Source of the DNA: Panorpa germanica
Taxonomy: Eukaryota; Arthropoda; Insecta; Mecoptera; Panorpidae
Direction: 5' to 3'
Assembly: GCA_963678705.1 (NCBI GenBank)
Contig: CAVMBN010000214.1
Span: 94,628 to 158,627 of the forward strand
DNA length: 64,000 nt
Positions 42,901 to 58,339 of the stretch are shown here, in pieces; positions within the stretch are counted from its first letter, which is position 1; each line of letters starts with the position of its first letter. The notes below the pieces were generated by a model. That model ran no database searches. It saw nothing but the letters and a program-made list of their open reading frames with translations, and had not been told where the DNA came from. The position numbers and the translations under genes were made by a program.

Positions 42901-45685
42901 TTGAATTTTAAACCACTTGATGTTTTAGCACTAACACTAACCTAATTATTATCACTTTTTTTGTCTATCGCACTTATTAATGTCTTATATTAAACATCAA
43001 AGTTACAATTTTGAGGTTATGTTTATAAGACCGCGTGTACGCGTAATGAAAAATTCGTTTTTAACACAGGTTTCCAATAGTCAAACTTTTGTAAAAACAC
43101 TTTGTTTAGGGTAAATTAACACAAATTTAAAACAAACTTAAATACTTTTCGTTTGAAAAAGTATTCATATAATTTATTTAATTTTTTTCCATAATTAATT
43201 TCTCATTTTTAATCACTTTTTTCACCTAAAGTAGCAGGAGCCGATCACACACATAGTAGATAGGAACCACTTGTGTTGCAAAGCAATATTAACGTCATTG
43301 TAAACCAATACGTAGGTCTTCCTTTTTGTATTAAGTCCCATCTGTCTTGCCAGAGCTTATGCATATATGCATTCATCTCTTTGGCAATATATTTGGTATC
43401 GTCTCCAGACTTTTATCCTACAGCCGCATTAACTTTAAATCCTCGAAATTTGTCGCATTGATTTTAAATCACCAAAATTTGATTTTTTCAGTTCTAGCGT
43501 AATTTGTACTTGAGTAAGTGCATGAGTGATTTTTAAATCTAAAGGAATTGTCCCCAATATCACCTGCACCACTTCTGTAGATACAGTTCTGCAACAACGC
43601 GTCATCGTCAATAACATAGTTCTTTGCATGGAAGATATGGAAGATTGATCCTGTAATACCATGCCGAAGCACAATACACAACTATTAGCATAAATGCCCC
43701 CTTGTATAGTGTCGGCATAGTTGCCGAGTTTAAGCTTCATTCCGTCCTTGTGACACGCGCAATGTGTGTTACAAGTTTATCATTCGTTGTTACTGTATTT
43801 GTTTCGTAGCTTTGTAGCTTCAAGAAACTACAGATTTTATATATAGCAGGTCGAGAACGGCTTTCTAGGGTTTCTGTACTATTTGCACCGATAAGGATCA
43901 CATTATCGTTGGCAAAACATATGTCTACACAACCTTTCGAGTGAGAAACACAGTTCTCGTCAAATACCATGTTCCAGAGCTCAGGCCTCATTACAGATCG
44001 CTGAGGACAACCTTTAGATAGTTGCCTTTTCATGGAACGGTAATCGGTTTGTAAAATAATGTTCGACAATGAAAATAGTTCTCCATAGCGCAGTAGACGT
44101 ACCTATAGGTTTTTGCCGGTCTAATTCTTTGAAGGTCACTTGGCCACCGGACATCAACAAAGGCACACTGAATTTCTATAAATATCTTATATACATACTT
44201 GTACTTATGCCTACTTACTTACCATTTGTTTGTTACCATTAAATGTTCATGAACGATCAATCACTATTTCCAAGAAAACCGCATATATTGTTCACTTAAT
44301 CACTTATAACAATTAATACACTCTCATTATCATTTAAAACACGCATTTATATAAACTAATTCTTGTGTTTTAATATTATTTATAGTTAATGTTATTCGAC
44401 TTACTTGATAGTGGGCGGCAACCTTTTGTCTTCCGTGTATTTGTAGTGTTTTTATGAGGTCTTCCTTATATATCTCTACAGATTTCTTGAATTTTAAACC
44501 ACTTGATGTTTTAGCACTAACACTAACCTAATTATTATCACTTTTTTTGGCTATCGCACTTATTAATGTCTTATATCAAACATCAAAGTTACAAATTTGA
44601 GGTTATGTTTATAAGACCGCGTGTACGCGTAATGAAAAATTCGTTTTTAACACTGGTTTCCAACTGTCAAACTTTTGTAAAAACACTTTGTTTAGGGTAA
44701 ATTAACACAAATTTAAAACAAATTTAAATACTTTTCGTTTGAAAAAGTATTCATATAATTTATTTAATTTCTTTCCATAATTAATTTCTCACTTTTAATC
44801 ACTTTTTTCACCTAAAGTAGCAGGAGCCGATCACACACATAGTAGATAGGAACCACTTCTGTTGCAAAGCAATATTAACGTCATTGTAAACCAATACGTA
44901 GGTCTTCCTTTTTGTATTAAGTCCTATCTGTCTTGCCAGAGCTTATGCATATATGCATTCATCTCTTTGGCAATATATTTGGTATCGTCTCCAGACTTTT
45001 ATCCTACAGCCGCATTAACTTTAAATCCTCGAAATTTGTCGCATTAATTTTAAATCATCAAAATTTGATTTTTTCAGTTCTAGCGTAATTTGTACTTGAG
45101 TAAGTGCATGAGTGATTTTTAAATCTAAAGGAATTGTCCCCAATATCACTTGCACCACTTCTGTAGATACAGTTCTGCAACAACGCGTCATCGTCAATAA
45201 CATAGTTCTTTGCATGGAAGATCTGGAGTATTGATCCTGTAATACCGTGCCGAAGCACAATACACAAGTATTAGCATAAATGCCCCCTTGTATAGTGTCA
45301 GCATAGTTGCCTTATTTAAGCTTCATTCCATCATTATGACACGCGCAAGGTGTGTTACAAGTTTATCATTCGTTGTTACTGTATTTGTTTCGTAGCTTTG
45401 TAGCTTCAAGAAACTACAGATTTTATATATAGCAGGTCGAGAACGGCTTTCTAGGGTTTCTGTACTATTTGCACCGATAAGGATCACATTATCGTTGGCA
45501 AAACTTATGTCTACACAACCTTTCGAGTGAGAAACACAGTTCTCGTCGAATACCATGTTCCAGAGCTCAGGCCATATTACAGATCGCTGAGGACAACCAT
45601 TAGATAGTTGCCTTTTCATGGAACGGTAATCGGTTTGTAAAATAATGTTCGACAATGAAAATAGTTCTCCATAGCGCAGTAGACG

Positions 45686-47237
45686 TACCTAAATGTTTTT
45701 GCCGGTCTAATTTTTTGAAGGTCACATAGCCACCGGACATAAACAAAGGCACACTGAATTTCTATAAATATCTCATATACATACTTGTACTTATGCCTAC
45801 TTACTTACCATTTGTTTGTTACCATTGAATGTTCATGAACGATCAATCACTATTTCCAAGAAAACCGCATATATTGTTCACTTAATCACTTATAACAATT
45901 AATACACTCTTATTATTATTTAAAACACGCATTTATATAAACTAATTCTTGTGTTTTAATATTATTTATAGTTAATGTTATTCGACTTACTTGATAGTGG
46001 GCGGCAACCTTTTGTCTTCCGTGTATTTGTAGTGTTTATATGAGGTCTTCCTTATATATCTCTACAGATTTCTTGAATTTTAAACCACTTGTTGTTTTAG
46101 CACTAACACTAACCTAATTATTATCACTTTTTTTGTCTATCGCACTTATTAATGTCTTATATCAAACATCAAAGTTACAAATTTGAGGTTATGTTTAAAA
46201 GACACTGGTTTCCAACTGTCAAACTTTTGTAAAAACACTTTGTTTAGGGTAAATTAACACAAATTTAAAACAAACTTAAATACTTTTCGTTTGAAAAAGT
46301 ATTCATATAATTTATTTAATTTTTTTCCATAATTAATTTCTTACTTTTAATCACTTTTTTCACCTAAAGTAGCAGGAGCCAATCACACACATAGTAGATA
46401 GGAACCACTTCTATTGCAAAGCAATATTAACGTCATTGTAAACCAATACGTAGGTCTTCTTTTTTGTATTAAGTCCCATCTGTCTTGCCAGAGCTTATGC
46501 ATATATGCATTCATCTCTTTGACAATATATTTGGCATCGTCTCCAGACTTTTATCCTACAGCCGCATTAACTTTAAATCCCCGAAATTTGTCGCATTAAC
46601 TTTAAATCATCAAAATTTAATTTTTTCAGTTCTAGCGTAATTTGTACTTGAGTAAGTGCATGAGTGATTTTTAAATCTAAAGGAATTGTCCCCAATATCA
46701 CTTGCACCACTTCTGTAGATACAGTTCTGCAACAACGCGTCATCGTCAATAACATAGTTCTTTGCATGGAAGATCAGGAAGATTGATCCTGTAATACCAT
46801 GCTAAAGCACAATACACAACTATTAGCATAAATGCCCCCTTGTATAGTGTCGGCATAGTTGCCTAATTTAAGCTTCATTCCGTCCTTATGACACGCGCAA
46901 GGTGTGTTACAAGTTTATCATTTGTTGTTACTGTATTTGTTTCGTAGCTTTGTAGCTTTAAAAAATTACAGATTTTATATATAGCAGGTCGAGAACGGCT
47001 TTCTAGGGTTTCTGTACTATTTGCACCGATAAGGATCACATTATCGTTGGCAAAACATATGTCTACACAACCTATTGGGTGAGAAACACAGTTCTCGTCG
47101 AATACTATGTTCCAGAGCTCAGGCCCCATTACAGATCGCTGAGGACAACCTTTAGATAGTTGCCTTTTCATGAAACGGTAATCGGTTTGTAAAATAATGT
47201 TCGACAATGAATATAGTTCTCCATAGCGCAGTAGACG
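45686..47237. repeat. Satellite unit 13 with a 34-bp deletion
   Basis: This unit is 1552 bp. The stretch that normally contains the CGCGTGTACGCG inverted repeat and GTAATGAAAAATTCG is missing near 46200 (TTAAAAGACACTGG). The rest is in register. It otherwise resembles the start of unit 16, including the unusual (C/T)TTTCTTTTTTGTATT-type variation. Confidence 0.88.
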
Positions 47238-50200
47238 TACCTATAGGTTTTTGCCGGTCTAATTCTTTGAAGGTCACATGGCCACCGGACATAAACAAAG
47301 GCACACTAAATTTCTATAAATATCTCATAGACATACTTGTACTTATGCCTACTTACTTACCATTTGTTTGTTACCATTGAATGTTCATGAACAATCAATC
47401 ACTATTTCCAAGAAATCCGCATATATTGTTCACTTAATCACTTATTACAATTAATACACTCTCATTATTATTTAAAACACGCATTTATATAAACTAATTC
47501 TTGTGTTTTAATATTATTTATAGTTAATGTTATTCGACTTACTTGATAGTGGGCGGCAACCTTTTGTCTTCCGTATATTTGTAGTGTTTATATGAGGTCT
47601 TATTTATATATCTCTACAGATTTCTTGAATTTTAAACCACTTGATGTTTTAGCACTAACACTAACCTAATTATTATCACTTTTTTTGTCTATCGCACTTA
47701 TTAATGTCTTATATCAAACATCAAAGTTACAAATTTGAGGTTATGTTTATAAGACCGGGTGTACGCGTAATGAAAAATTCGTTTTTAACACTGGTTTCCA
47801 ACTGTCAAACTTTTGTAAAAACACTTTGTTTAGGGTAAATTAACACAAATTTAAAACAAACTTAAATACTTTTCGTTTGAAAAAGTATTCATATAATTTA
47901 TTTAATTTTTTTCCATATTTAATTTCTCGTTTTTAATCACTTTTTTCACCTAAAGTAGCAGGAGCCGATCACACACATAGTAGATAGAACCACTTGTGTT
48001 GCAAAGCAATATTAACGTCCTTGTAAACCAATACGTAGGTCTTCCTTTTTGTATTAAGTCCAATCTGTCTTGCCAGAGCTTATGCATATATGCATTCATC
48101 TCTTTGGCAATATATTTGGTATTGTCTCCAGACTTTTATCCTACAGCCGCATTAACTTTAAATCCTCGAAATTTTGTCGCATTAATTTTAAATCATCAAA
48201 ATTTGATTTTTTCAGTTCTAGCGTAATTTGTACTTGAGTAAGTGCATGAGTGATTTTTAAATCTAAAGGAATTGTCCCCAATATCACTTGCACCACTTCT
48301 GTTGATACAGTTCTGCAACAACGCGTCATCTTCAATAACATAGTTCTTTGCATGACAGATCTAGAAGATTGATCCTGTAATACCATGCCGAAGCACAATA
48401 CACAACTATTAGCATAAATGCCCCCTTGTATAGTGTCGGCATTGTTGCCTAATTTAAGCTTCATTCCGTCCTTATAACACGCGCAAGTTGTGTTACAAGT
48501 TTATCATTTGTTGTTACTGTATTTGTTTCGTAGCTTTGTAGCTTCAAGAAACTACAGATTTTATATATAGCAGGTCGAGAACGGCTTTCTAGGGTTTCTG
48601 TACTATTTGCACCGATAAGGATCACATTATCGTTGGCAAAACATATGTCTACACAACCTTTCGGGTGAGAAACACAGTTCTCGTCGAATACCATGTTCCA
48701 GAGCTCAGGCTTCATTACAGATCGCTGAGGACAACCTTAAGATAGTTGCCTTTTCATGGAACGGTAATCGGTTTGTAAAATAATGTTCGACAATGAAAAT
48801 AGTTCTCCATAGCGCAGTAGACGTACCTATAGGTTTTTGCCGGTCTAATTCTTTGAAGGTCACATGGCCACCGGACATAAACAAAGGCACACTAAATTTC
48901 TATAAATATCTCATAGACATACTTGTACTTATGCCTACTTACTTACCATTTGTTTGTTACCATTGAATGTTCATGAACAATCAATCACTATTTCCAAGAA
49001 ATCCGCATATATTGTTCACTTAATCACTTATTACAATTAATACACTCTCATTATTATTTGAAACACGCATTTATATAAACTAATTCTTGTGTTTTAATAT
49101 TATTTATAGTTAATGTTATTCGACTTACTTGATAGTGGGCGGCAACCTTTTGTCTTCCGTATATTTGTAGTGTTTATATGAGGTCTTATTTATATATCTC
49201 TACAGATTTCTTGAATTTTAAACCACTTGATGTTTTAGCACTAACACTAACCTAATTATTATCACTTTTTTTGTCTATCGCACTTATTAATGTCTTATAT
49301 CAAACATCAAAGTTACAAATTTGAGGTTATGTTTATAAGACCGGGTGTACGCGTAATGAAAAATTCGTTTTTAACACTGGTTTCCAACTGTCAAACTTTT
49401 GTAAAAACACTTTGTTTAGGGTAAATTAACACAAATTTAAAACAAACTTAAATACTTTTCGTTTGAAAAAGTATTCATATAATTTATTTAATTTTTTTCC
49501 ATATTTAATTTCTCGTTTTTAATCACTTTTTTCACCTAAAGTAGCAGGAGCCGATCACACACATAGTAGATAGAACCACTTGTGTTGCAAAGCAATATTA
49601 ACGTCCTTGTAAACCAATACGTAGGTCTTCCTTTTTGTATTAAGTCCAATCTGTCTTGCCAGAGCTTATGCATATATGCATTCATCTCTTTGGCAATATA
49701 TTTGGTATTGTCTCCAGACTTTTATCCTACAGCCGCATTAACTTTAAATCCTCGAAATTTTGTCGCATTAATTTTAAATCATCAAAATTTGATTTTTTCA
49801 GTTCTAGCGTAATTTGTACTTGAGTAAGTGCATGAGTGATTTTTAAATCTAAAGGAATTGTCCCCAATATCACTTGCACCACTTCTGTTGATACAGTTCT
49901 GCAACAACGCGTCATCTTCAATAACATAGTTCTTTGCATGACAGATCTAGAAGATTGATCCTGTAATACCATGCCGAAGCACAATACACAACTATTAGCA
50001 TAAATGCCCCCTTGTATAGTGTCGGCATTGTTGCCTAATTTAAGCTTCATTCCGTCCTTATAACACGCGCAAGTTGTGTTACAAGTTTATCATTTGTTGT
50101 TACTGTATTTGTTTCGTAGCTTTGTAGCTTCAAGAAACTACAGATTTTATATATAGCAGGTCGAGAACGACTTTCTAGGGTTTCTGTACTATTTGCACCG

Positions 50201-51995
50201 ATAAGGATCACATTATCGTTGGCAAAACATATGTCTACACAACCTTTCGGGTGAGAAACACAGTTCTCGTCAAATACCATGTTCCAGAGCTCAGGCTTCA
50301 TTACAGATCGCTGAGGACAACCTTAAGATAGTTGCCTTTTCATGGAACGGTAATCGGTTTGTAAAATAATGTTCGACAATGAAAATAGTTCTCCATAGCG
50401 CAGTAGACGTACCTATAGGTTTTTGCCGGTCTAATTCTTTGAAGGTCACATGGCCACCGGACATAAACAAAGGAACACTGAATTTCTATAAATATCTCAT
50501 ATACATACTTGTACTTATGCCTACTTACTTACCATTTGTTTGTTACCATTGAATGTTCATGAACGATCAATCACTATTTCCAAGAAAACCGCATATATTG
50601 TTCACTTAATCACTTATAACAATTAATACACTCTTATTATTATTTAAAACACGCATTTATATAAACTAATTCTTGTGTTTTAATATTATTTATAGTTAAT
50701 GTTATTCGACTTACTTGATAGTGGGCGGCAACCTTTTGTCTTCCGTGTATTTGTAGTGTTTATATGAGGTCTTTCTTATATATCTCTACAGATTTCTTGA
50801 ATTTTAAACCACTTGATGTTTTAGCACTAACACTAACCTAATTATTATCACTCTTTTTGTCTATCGCACTTATTAATGTCTTATATCAAACATCAAAGTT
50901 ACAAATTTGAGGTTATGTTTATAAGACCGCGTGTACGCGTAATGAAAAATTCGTTATTAACACTGGTTTCCAACTGTCAAACTTTTGAAAAAACACTTTG
51001 TTTAGGGTAAATTAACACAAATTTAAAACAAACTTAAATACTTTTCGTTTGAAAAAGTATTCATATAATTTATTTAATTTTTTTCCATAATTAATTTCTC
51101 ACTTTTAATCACTTTTTTCACCTAAAGTAGCAGGAGCCAATCACACACATAGTAGATAGGAACCACTTCTATTGCAAAGCAATATTAACGTCATTGTAAA
51201 CCAATACGTAGGTCTTTTTTTTTGTATTAAGTCCCATCTGTCTTGCCAGAGCTTATGCATATATGCATTCATCTCTTTGACAATATATTTGGTATCGTCT
51301 CCAGACTTTTATCCTACAGCCGCATTAACTTTAAATACTCGAAATTTGTCGCATTAACTTTAAATCATCAAAATTTAATTTTTTCAGTTCTAGCGTAATT
51401 TGTACTTGAGTAAGTGCATGAGTGATTTTTAAATCTAAAGGAATTGTCCCCAATATCACTTGCACCACTTCTGTAGATACAGTTCTGCAACAACGCGTCA
51501 TCGTCAATAACATAGTTCTTTGCATGGAAGATATGGAAGATTGATCCTGTAATACCATGCCGAAGCACAATACACAACTATTAGCATAAATGCCCCCTTG
51601 TATAGTGTCGGCATAGTTGCCGAGTTTAAGCTTCATTCCGTCCTTGTGACACGCGCAATGTGTGTTACAAGTTTATCATTCGTTGTTACTGTATTTGTTT
51701 CGTAGCTTTGTAGCTTCAAGAAACTACAGATTTTATATATAGCAGGTCGAGAACGGCTTTCTAGGGTTTCTGTACTATTTGCACCGATAAGGATCACATT
51801 ATCGTTGGCAAAACATATGTCTACACAACCTTTCGAGTGAGAAACACAGTTCTCGTCAAATACCATGTTCCAGAGCTCAGGCCTCATTACAGATCGCTGA
51901 GGACAACCTTTAGATAGTTGCCTTTTCATGGAACGGTAATCGGTTTGTAAAATAATGTTCGACAATGAAAATAGTTCTCCATAGCGCAGTAGACG

Positions 51996-54900
51996 TACCT
52001 ATAGGTTTTTGCCGGTCTAATTCTTTGAAGGTCACTTGGCCACCGGACATCAACAAAGGCACACTGAATTTCTATAAATATCTCATATACATACTTGTAC
52101 TTATGCCTACTTACTTACCATTTGTTTGTTACCATTAAATGTTCATGAACGATTAATCACTATTTCCAAGAAAACCGCATATATTGTTCACTTAATCACT
52201 TATAACAATTAATACACTCTCATTATCATTTAAAACACCCATTTATATAAACTAATTCTTGTGTTTTAATATTATTTATAGTTAATGTTATTCGACTTAC
52301 TTGATAGTGGGCGGCAACCTTTTGTCTTTCGTATATTTGTAGTGTTTATATGAGGTCTTCCTTATATATCTCTACAGATTTCTTGAATTTTAAACCACTT
52401 GATGTTTTAGCACTAACACTAACCTAATTATTATCACTTTTTTTGTCTATCGCACTTATTAATGTCTTATATCAAACATCAAAGTTACAAATTTGAGGTT
52501 ATGTTTATAAGACCGCGTGTACGCGTAATGAAAAATTTGTTTTTAACACTGGTTTCCAACTGTCAAACTTTTGTAAAAACACTTTGTTTAGGGTAAATTA
52601 ACACAAATTTAAAACAAACTTAAATACTTTTCGTTTGAAAAAGTATTCATATAATTTATTTAATTTTTTTCCATATTTAATTTCTCATTTTTAATCACTT
52701 TTTTCACCTAAAGTAGCAGGAGCCGATCACACACATAGTAGATAGGAACCACTTGTGTTGCAAAGCAATATTAACGTCCTTGTAAACCAATACGTAGGTC
52801 TTTCTTTTTGTATTAAGTCCAATCTGTCTTGCCAGAGCTTATGCATATATGCATTCATCTCTTTGGCAATATATTTGGTATCGTCTCCAGACTTTTATCC
52901 TACAGCCGCATTAACTTTAAATCCTCGAAATTTGTCGCATTAATTTTAAATCATCAAAATTTGATTTTTTCAGTTCTAGCGTAATTTGTACTTGAGTAAG
53001 TGCATGAGTGATTTTTAAATCTAAAGGAATTGTCCCCAATATCACTTGCACCACTTCTGTAGATACAGTTCTGCAACAACGCGTCATCGTCAATAACATA
53101 GTTCTTTGCATGGAAGATCTGGAAGATTGATCCTGTAATACCATGCCGAAGCACAATACACAACTATTAGCATAAATGCCCCCTTGTATAGTGTCGGCAT
53201 AGTTGCCTAATTTAAGCTTCATTCCGTCCTTATGACACGCGCAAGGTGTGTTACAAGTTTATCATTCGTTGTTACTGTATTTGTTTCGTAGCTTTGTAAC
53301 TTCAAGAAACTACAGATTTTATATATAGCAGGTCGAGAACGGCTTTCTAGGGTTTCTGTACTATTTGCACCGATAAGGATCACATTATCGTTGGCAAAAC
53401 ATATGTCTACACAACCTTTAGAGTGAGAAACACAGTTCTCGTCGAATACCATGTTCCAGAGCTCAGGCCCCATTACAGATCGCTGAGGACAACCTTTAGA
53501 TAGTTGCCTTTTCATGGAACGGTAATCGGTTTGTAAAATAATGTTCGACAACGAAAATAGTTCTCCATAGCGCAGTAGACGTACCTATAGGTTTTTGCCG
53601 GTCTAATTCTTTGAAGGTCACATGGCCACCGGACATAAACAAAGGCACACTGAATTTCTATAAATATCTCATATACATACTTGTACTTATGCCTACTTAC
53701 TTACCATTTGTTTGTTACCATTGAATGTTCATGAACGATCAATCACTATTTCCAAGAAAACCGCATATATTGTACACTTAATCACTTATAACAATTAATA
53801 CACTCTCATTATTATTTAAAACACGCATTTATATAAACTAATTCTTGTGTTTTAATATTATTTATAGTTAATGTTATTCGACTTACTTGATAGTGGGCGG
53901 CACCCTTATGTCTTCCGTATATTTGTAGTGTTTATATGAGGTCTTCCTTATATATCTCTACAGATTTCTTGAATTTTAAACCACTTGATGTTTTAGCACT
54001 AACACTAACCTAATTATTTTCACTTTTTATGTCTATCGCACTTATTAATGTCTTATATCAAACATCAAAGTTACAAATTTAAGGTTATATTCATAAGACC
54101 GCGTGTACGCGTAATGAAAAATTCGTTTTTAACACTGGTTTCCAACTGTCAAGCTTTTGTAAAAACACTTTGTTTAGGGTAAATTAACACAAATTTAAAA
54201 CAAACTTAAATACTTTTCGTTTGAAAAAGTATTCATATAATTTATTTCATTTTTTTGCATATTTAATTTCTCATTTTTAATTACTTTTTTCACCTAAAGT
54301 AGCAGGAGCCGATCACACACATAGTAGATAGGAACCACTTCTGTTGCAAAGCAATATTAACGTCCTTGTAAACCAATACGTAGGTCTTCCTTTTTGTATT
54401 AAGTCCCATCTGTCTTGCCAGAGCTTATGCATATATACATTCATCTCTTTGGCAATATATTTGGTATCGTCTCCAGACTTTTATCCTACAGCCGCATTAA
54501 CTTTAAATCCTCGAAATTTGTCGCATTAATTTTAAATCATCAAAATTTGATTTTTTCAGTTCTACCGTAATTTGTACTTGAGTTAGTGCATGAGTGATTT
54601 TTAAATTTAAAGGAATTGTCCCCAATATCACTTGCACCACTTCTGTAGATACAGTTCTGCAACAACGCGTCATCGTCAATAACATAGTTCTTTGCATGGA
54701 AGATCTGGAAGATTGATCCTGTAATACCATGCCAAAGCACAATACACAACTATTAGCATAAATGCCCCCTTGTATAGTGTCGGCATAGTTGCCTAATTTA
54801 AGCTTCATTCCGTCCTTATGACACGCGCAAGGTGTGTTACAAGTTTATCATTTGTTGTTACTGTATTTGTTTCGTAGCTTTGTAGTTTCAAGAAACTACA

Positions 54901-57900
54901 GATTCTATATATAGCAGGTCGAGAACGGCTTTCTAGGGTTTCTGTACTATTTGCACCGATAAGGATTACATTATCGTTGGCAAAACATATGTCTACACAA
55001 CCTATTGGGTGAGAAACACAGTTCTCGTTGAATACCATGTTCCAGAGCTCAGGCCCCATTACAGATCGCTGAGGACAACCTTTAGATAGTTGCCTTTTCA
55101 TGGAACGGTAATCGGTTTGTAAAATAATGTTCGACAATGAATATAGTTCTCCATAGCGCAGTAGACGTACCTATAGGTTTTTGCCGGTCTAATTCTTTGA
55201 AGGTCACATGGCCACCGGACATAAACAAAGGCACACTGAATTTCTATAAATATCTCATAGACATACTTGTACTTATGCCTACTTACTTACCATTTGTTTG
55301 TTACCATTGAATGTTCATGAACAATCAATCACTATTTCCAAGAAATCCGCATATATTGTTCACTTAATCACTTATAACATTTAATACACTCTCATTATTA
55401 TTTAAAACACGCATTTATATAAACTAATTCTTGTGTTTTAATATTATTTATAGTTAATGTTATTCGACTTACTTGATAGTGGGCGGCAACCTTTTGTCTT
55501 CCGTATATTTGTAGTGTTTATATGAGGTCTTATTTATATATTTTTACAGATTTCTTGAATTTTAAACCACTTGATGTTTTAGCACTAACGCTAACCTAAT
55601 TATTATCACTTTTTTTGTCTTTTGCACTTATTAATGTCTTATATCAAACATCAAAGTTACAAATTTGAGGTTATGTTTATAAGACCGCGTGTACGCGTAA
55701 TGAAAAATTCGTTTTTAACACTGGTTTCCAACTGTCAAACTTTTGTAAAAACACTTTGTTTAGGGTAAATTAACACAAATTTAAAACAAACTTAAATACT
55801 TTTCGTTTGAAAAAGTATTCATATAATTTATTTAATTTTTTTCCATATTTAATTTCTCATTTTTAATCACTTTTTTCACCTAAAGTAGCAGGAGCCGATC
55901 ACACACATAGTAGATAGGAACCACTTGTGTTGCAAAGCAATATTAACGTCCTTGTAAACCAATACGTAGGTCTTCCTTTTTGTATTAAGTCCAATCTGTC
56001 TTGCCAGAGCTTATGCATATATGCATTCATCTCTTTGGCAATATATTTGGTATCGTCTCCAGACTTTTATCCTACAGCCGCATTAACTTTAAATCCTCGA
56101 AATTTGTCGCATTAATTTTAAATCATCAAAATTTGATTTTTTCAGTTCTAGCGTAATTTGTACTTGAGTAAGTGCATGAGTGATTTTTAAATCTAAAGAA
56201 ATTGTCCCCAATATCACTTGCACCACTTCTGTTGATACAGTTCTGCAACAACGCGTCATCTTCAATAACATACTTCTTTGCATGGAAGATCTGGAAGATT
56301 GATCCTGTAATACCATGCCGAAGCACAATACACAACTATTAGCATAAATGCCCCCTTTTATAGTGTCGGCATTGTTGCCTAATTTAAGCATCATTCCGTC
56401 CTTATGACACGCGCAAGTTGTGTTACAAGTTTATCATTTGTTGTTACTGTATTTGTTTCGTAGCTTTGTAGCTTCAAGAAACTACAGATTTTATATATAG
56501 CAGGTCGAGAACGGCTTTCTAGGGTTTCTGTACTATTTGCACCGATAAGGATCACATTATCGTTGGCAAAACATATGTCTACACAACCTTTCGGGTGAGA
56601 AACACAGTTCTCGTCGAATACCATGTTCCAGAGCGCAGGCCCCATTACAGATCGCTGAGGACAACCTTAAGATAGTTGCCTTTTCATGGAACGGTAATCA
56701 AATTGTAAAATAATGTTCGACAATGAAAATAGTTCTCCATAGCGCAGTAGACGTACCTATAGGTTTTTGCCGGTCTAATTCTTTGAAGGTCACTTGGCCA
56801 CCGGACATCAACAAAGGCACACTGAATTTCTATAAATATCTCATATACATACTTGTACTTCTGCCTACTTACTTACCATTTGTTTGTTACCATTGAATGT
56901 TCATGAACGATCAATCACTATTTCCAAGAAAACCGCATATATTGTTCACTTAATCACTTATAACAATTAATACACTCTCATTATTATTTAAAACACGCAT
57001 TTATATAAACTAATTCTTGTGTTTTAATATTATTTATAGTTAATGTTATTCGACTTACTTGATAGTGGGCGGCAACCTTTTGTCTTCCGTATATTTGTAG
57101 TGTTTATATGAGGTCTTCCTTATAAATCTCTACAGATTTCTTGAATTTTAAACCACTTGATGTTTTAGCACTAACACTAACCTAATTATTATCACTTTTT
57201 TTGTCTATCGCACTTATTATTGTGTTATATCAAACATCAAAGTTACAAATTTGAGGTTATGTTTATAAGACCGCGTGTACGCGTAATGAAAAATTCGTTT
57301 TTAACACTGGTTTCAAACTGTCTAACTTTTGTAAAAACACTTTGTTTAGGGTAAATTAACACAAATTTAAAACAAACTTAAATACATTTCGTTTGAAAAA
57401 GTATTCATATAATTTATTTAATTTTTTTCCATAATTAATTTCTCACTTTTAATCACTTTTTTCACCTAAAGTAGCAGGAGCCGATCACACACATAGTAGA
57501 TAGGAACCACTTGTGTTGCAATGCAATATTAACGTCCTTGTAAACCAATACGAAGGTCTTCCTTTTTGTATTAAGTCCCATCTGTCTTGCCAGAGCTTAT
57601 GCATATATGCATTCATCTCTTTGGCAATATATTTGGTATGGTCTCCAGACTTTTATCCTACAGCCGCATTAACTTTAAATCCTCGAAATTTGTCGCATTA
57701 ATTTTAAATCATCAAAATTTGATTTTTTCAGTTCTAGCGTAATTTGTACTTGAGTAAGTGCATGAGTAATTTTTAAATCTAAAGGAATTGTCCCCAATAT
57801 CACTTGCACCACTTCTGTAGATACAGTTCTGCAACAACGCGTCATCGTCAATAACATAGTTCTTTGCATGGAAGATCTGGAAGATTGATCCTGTAATACC

Positions 57901-58339
57901 ATGCCGAAGCACAATACACAACTATTAGCATAAATGCCCCCTTGTATAGTGTCGGCATAGTTGCCGAGTTTAAGCTTCATTCCGTCCTTGTGACACGCGC
58001 AATGTGTGTTACAAGTTTATCATTCGTTGTTACTGTATTTGTTTCGTAGCTTTGTAGCTTCAAGAAACTACAGATTTTATATATAGCAGGTCGAGAACGG
58101 CTTTCTAGGGTTTCTGTACTATTTGCACCGATAAGGATCACATTATCGTTGGCAAAACATATGTCTACACAACCTTTCGAGTGAGAAACACAGTTCTCGT
58201 CAAATACCATGTTCCAGAGCTCAGGCCTCATTACAGATCGCTGAGGACAACCTTTAGATAGTTGCCTTTTCATGGAACGGTAATCGGTTTGTAAAATAAT
58301 GTTCGACAATGAAAATAGTTCTCCATAGCGCAGTAGACG
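51996..58339. repeat. Higher-order repeat copy 1 (four units, 6344 bp)
   Basis: Units starting 51996, 53582, 55168 and 56754 each carry private variants (for example GGTCTTTCTTTTTG; TATATACATTC; CTTATTTATATA; TTGCAATGCAATATT with AATACGAAGG). The same variants return in the same order 6344 bases later. Similarity to the last part extends back to about 51.6 kb, inside unit 16. Confidence 0.9.
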
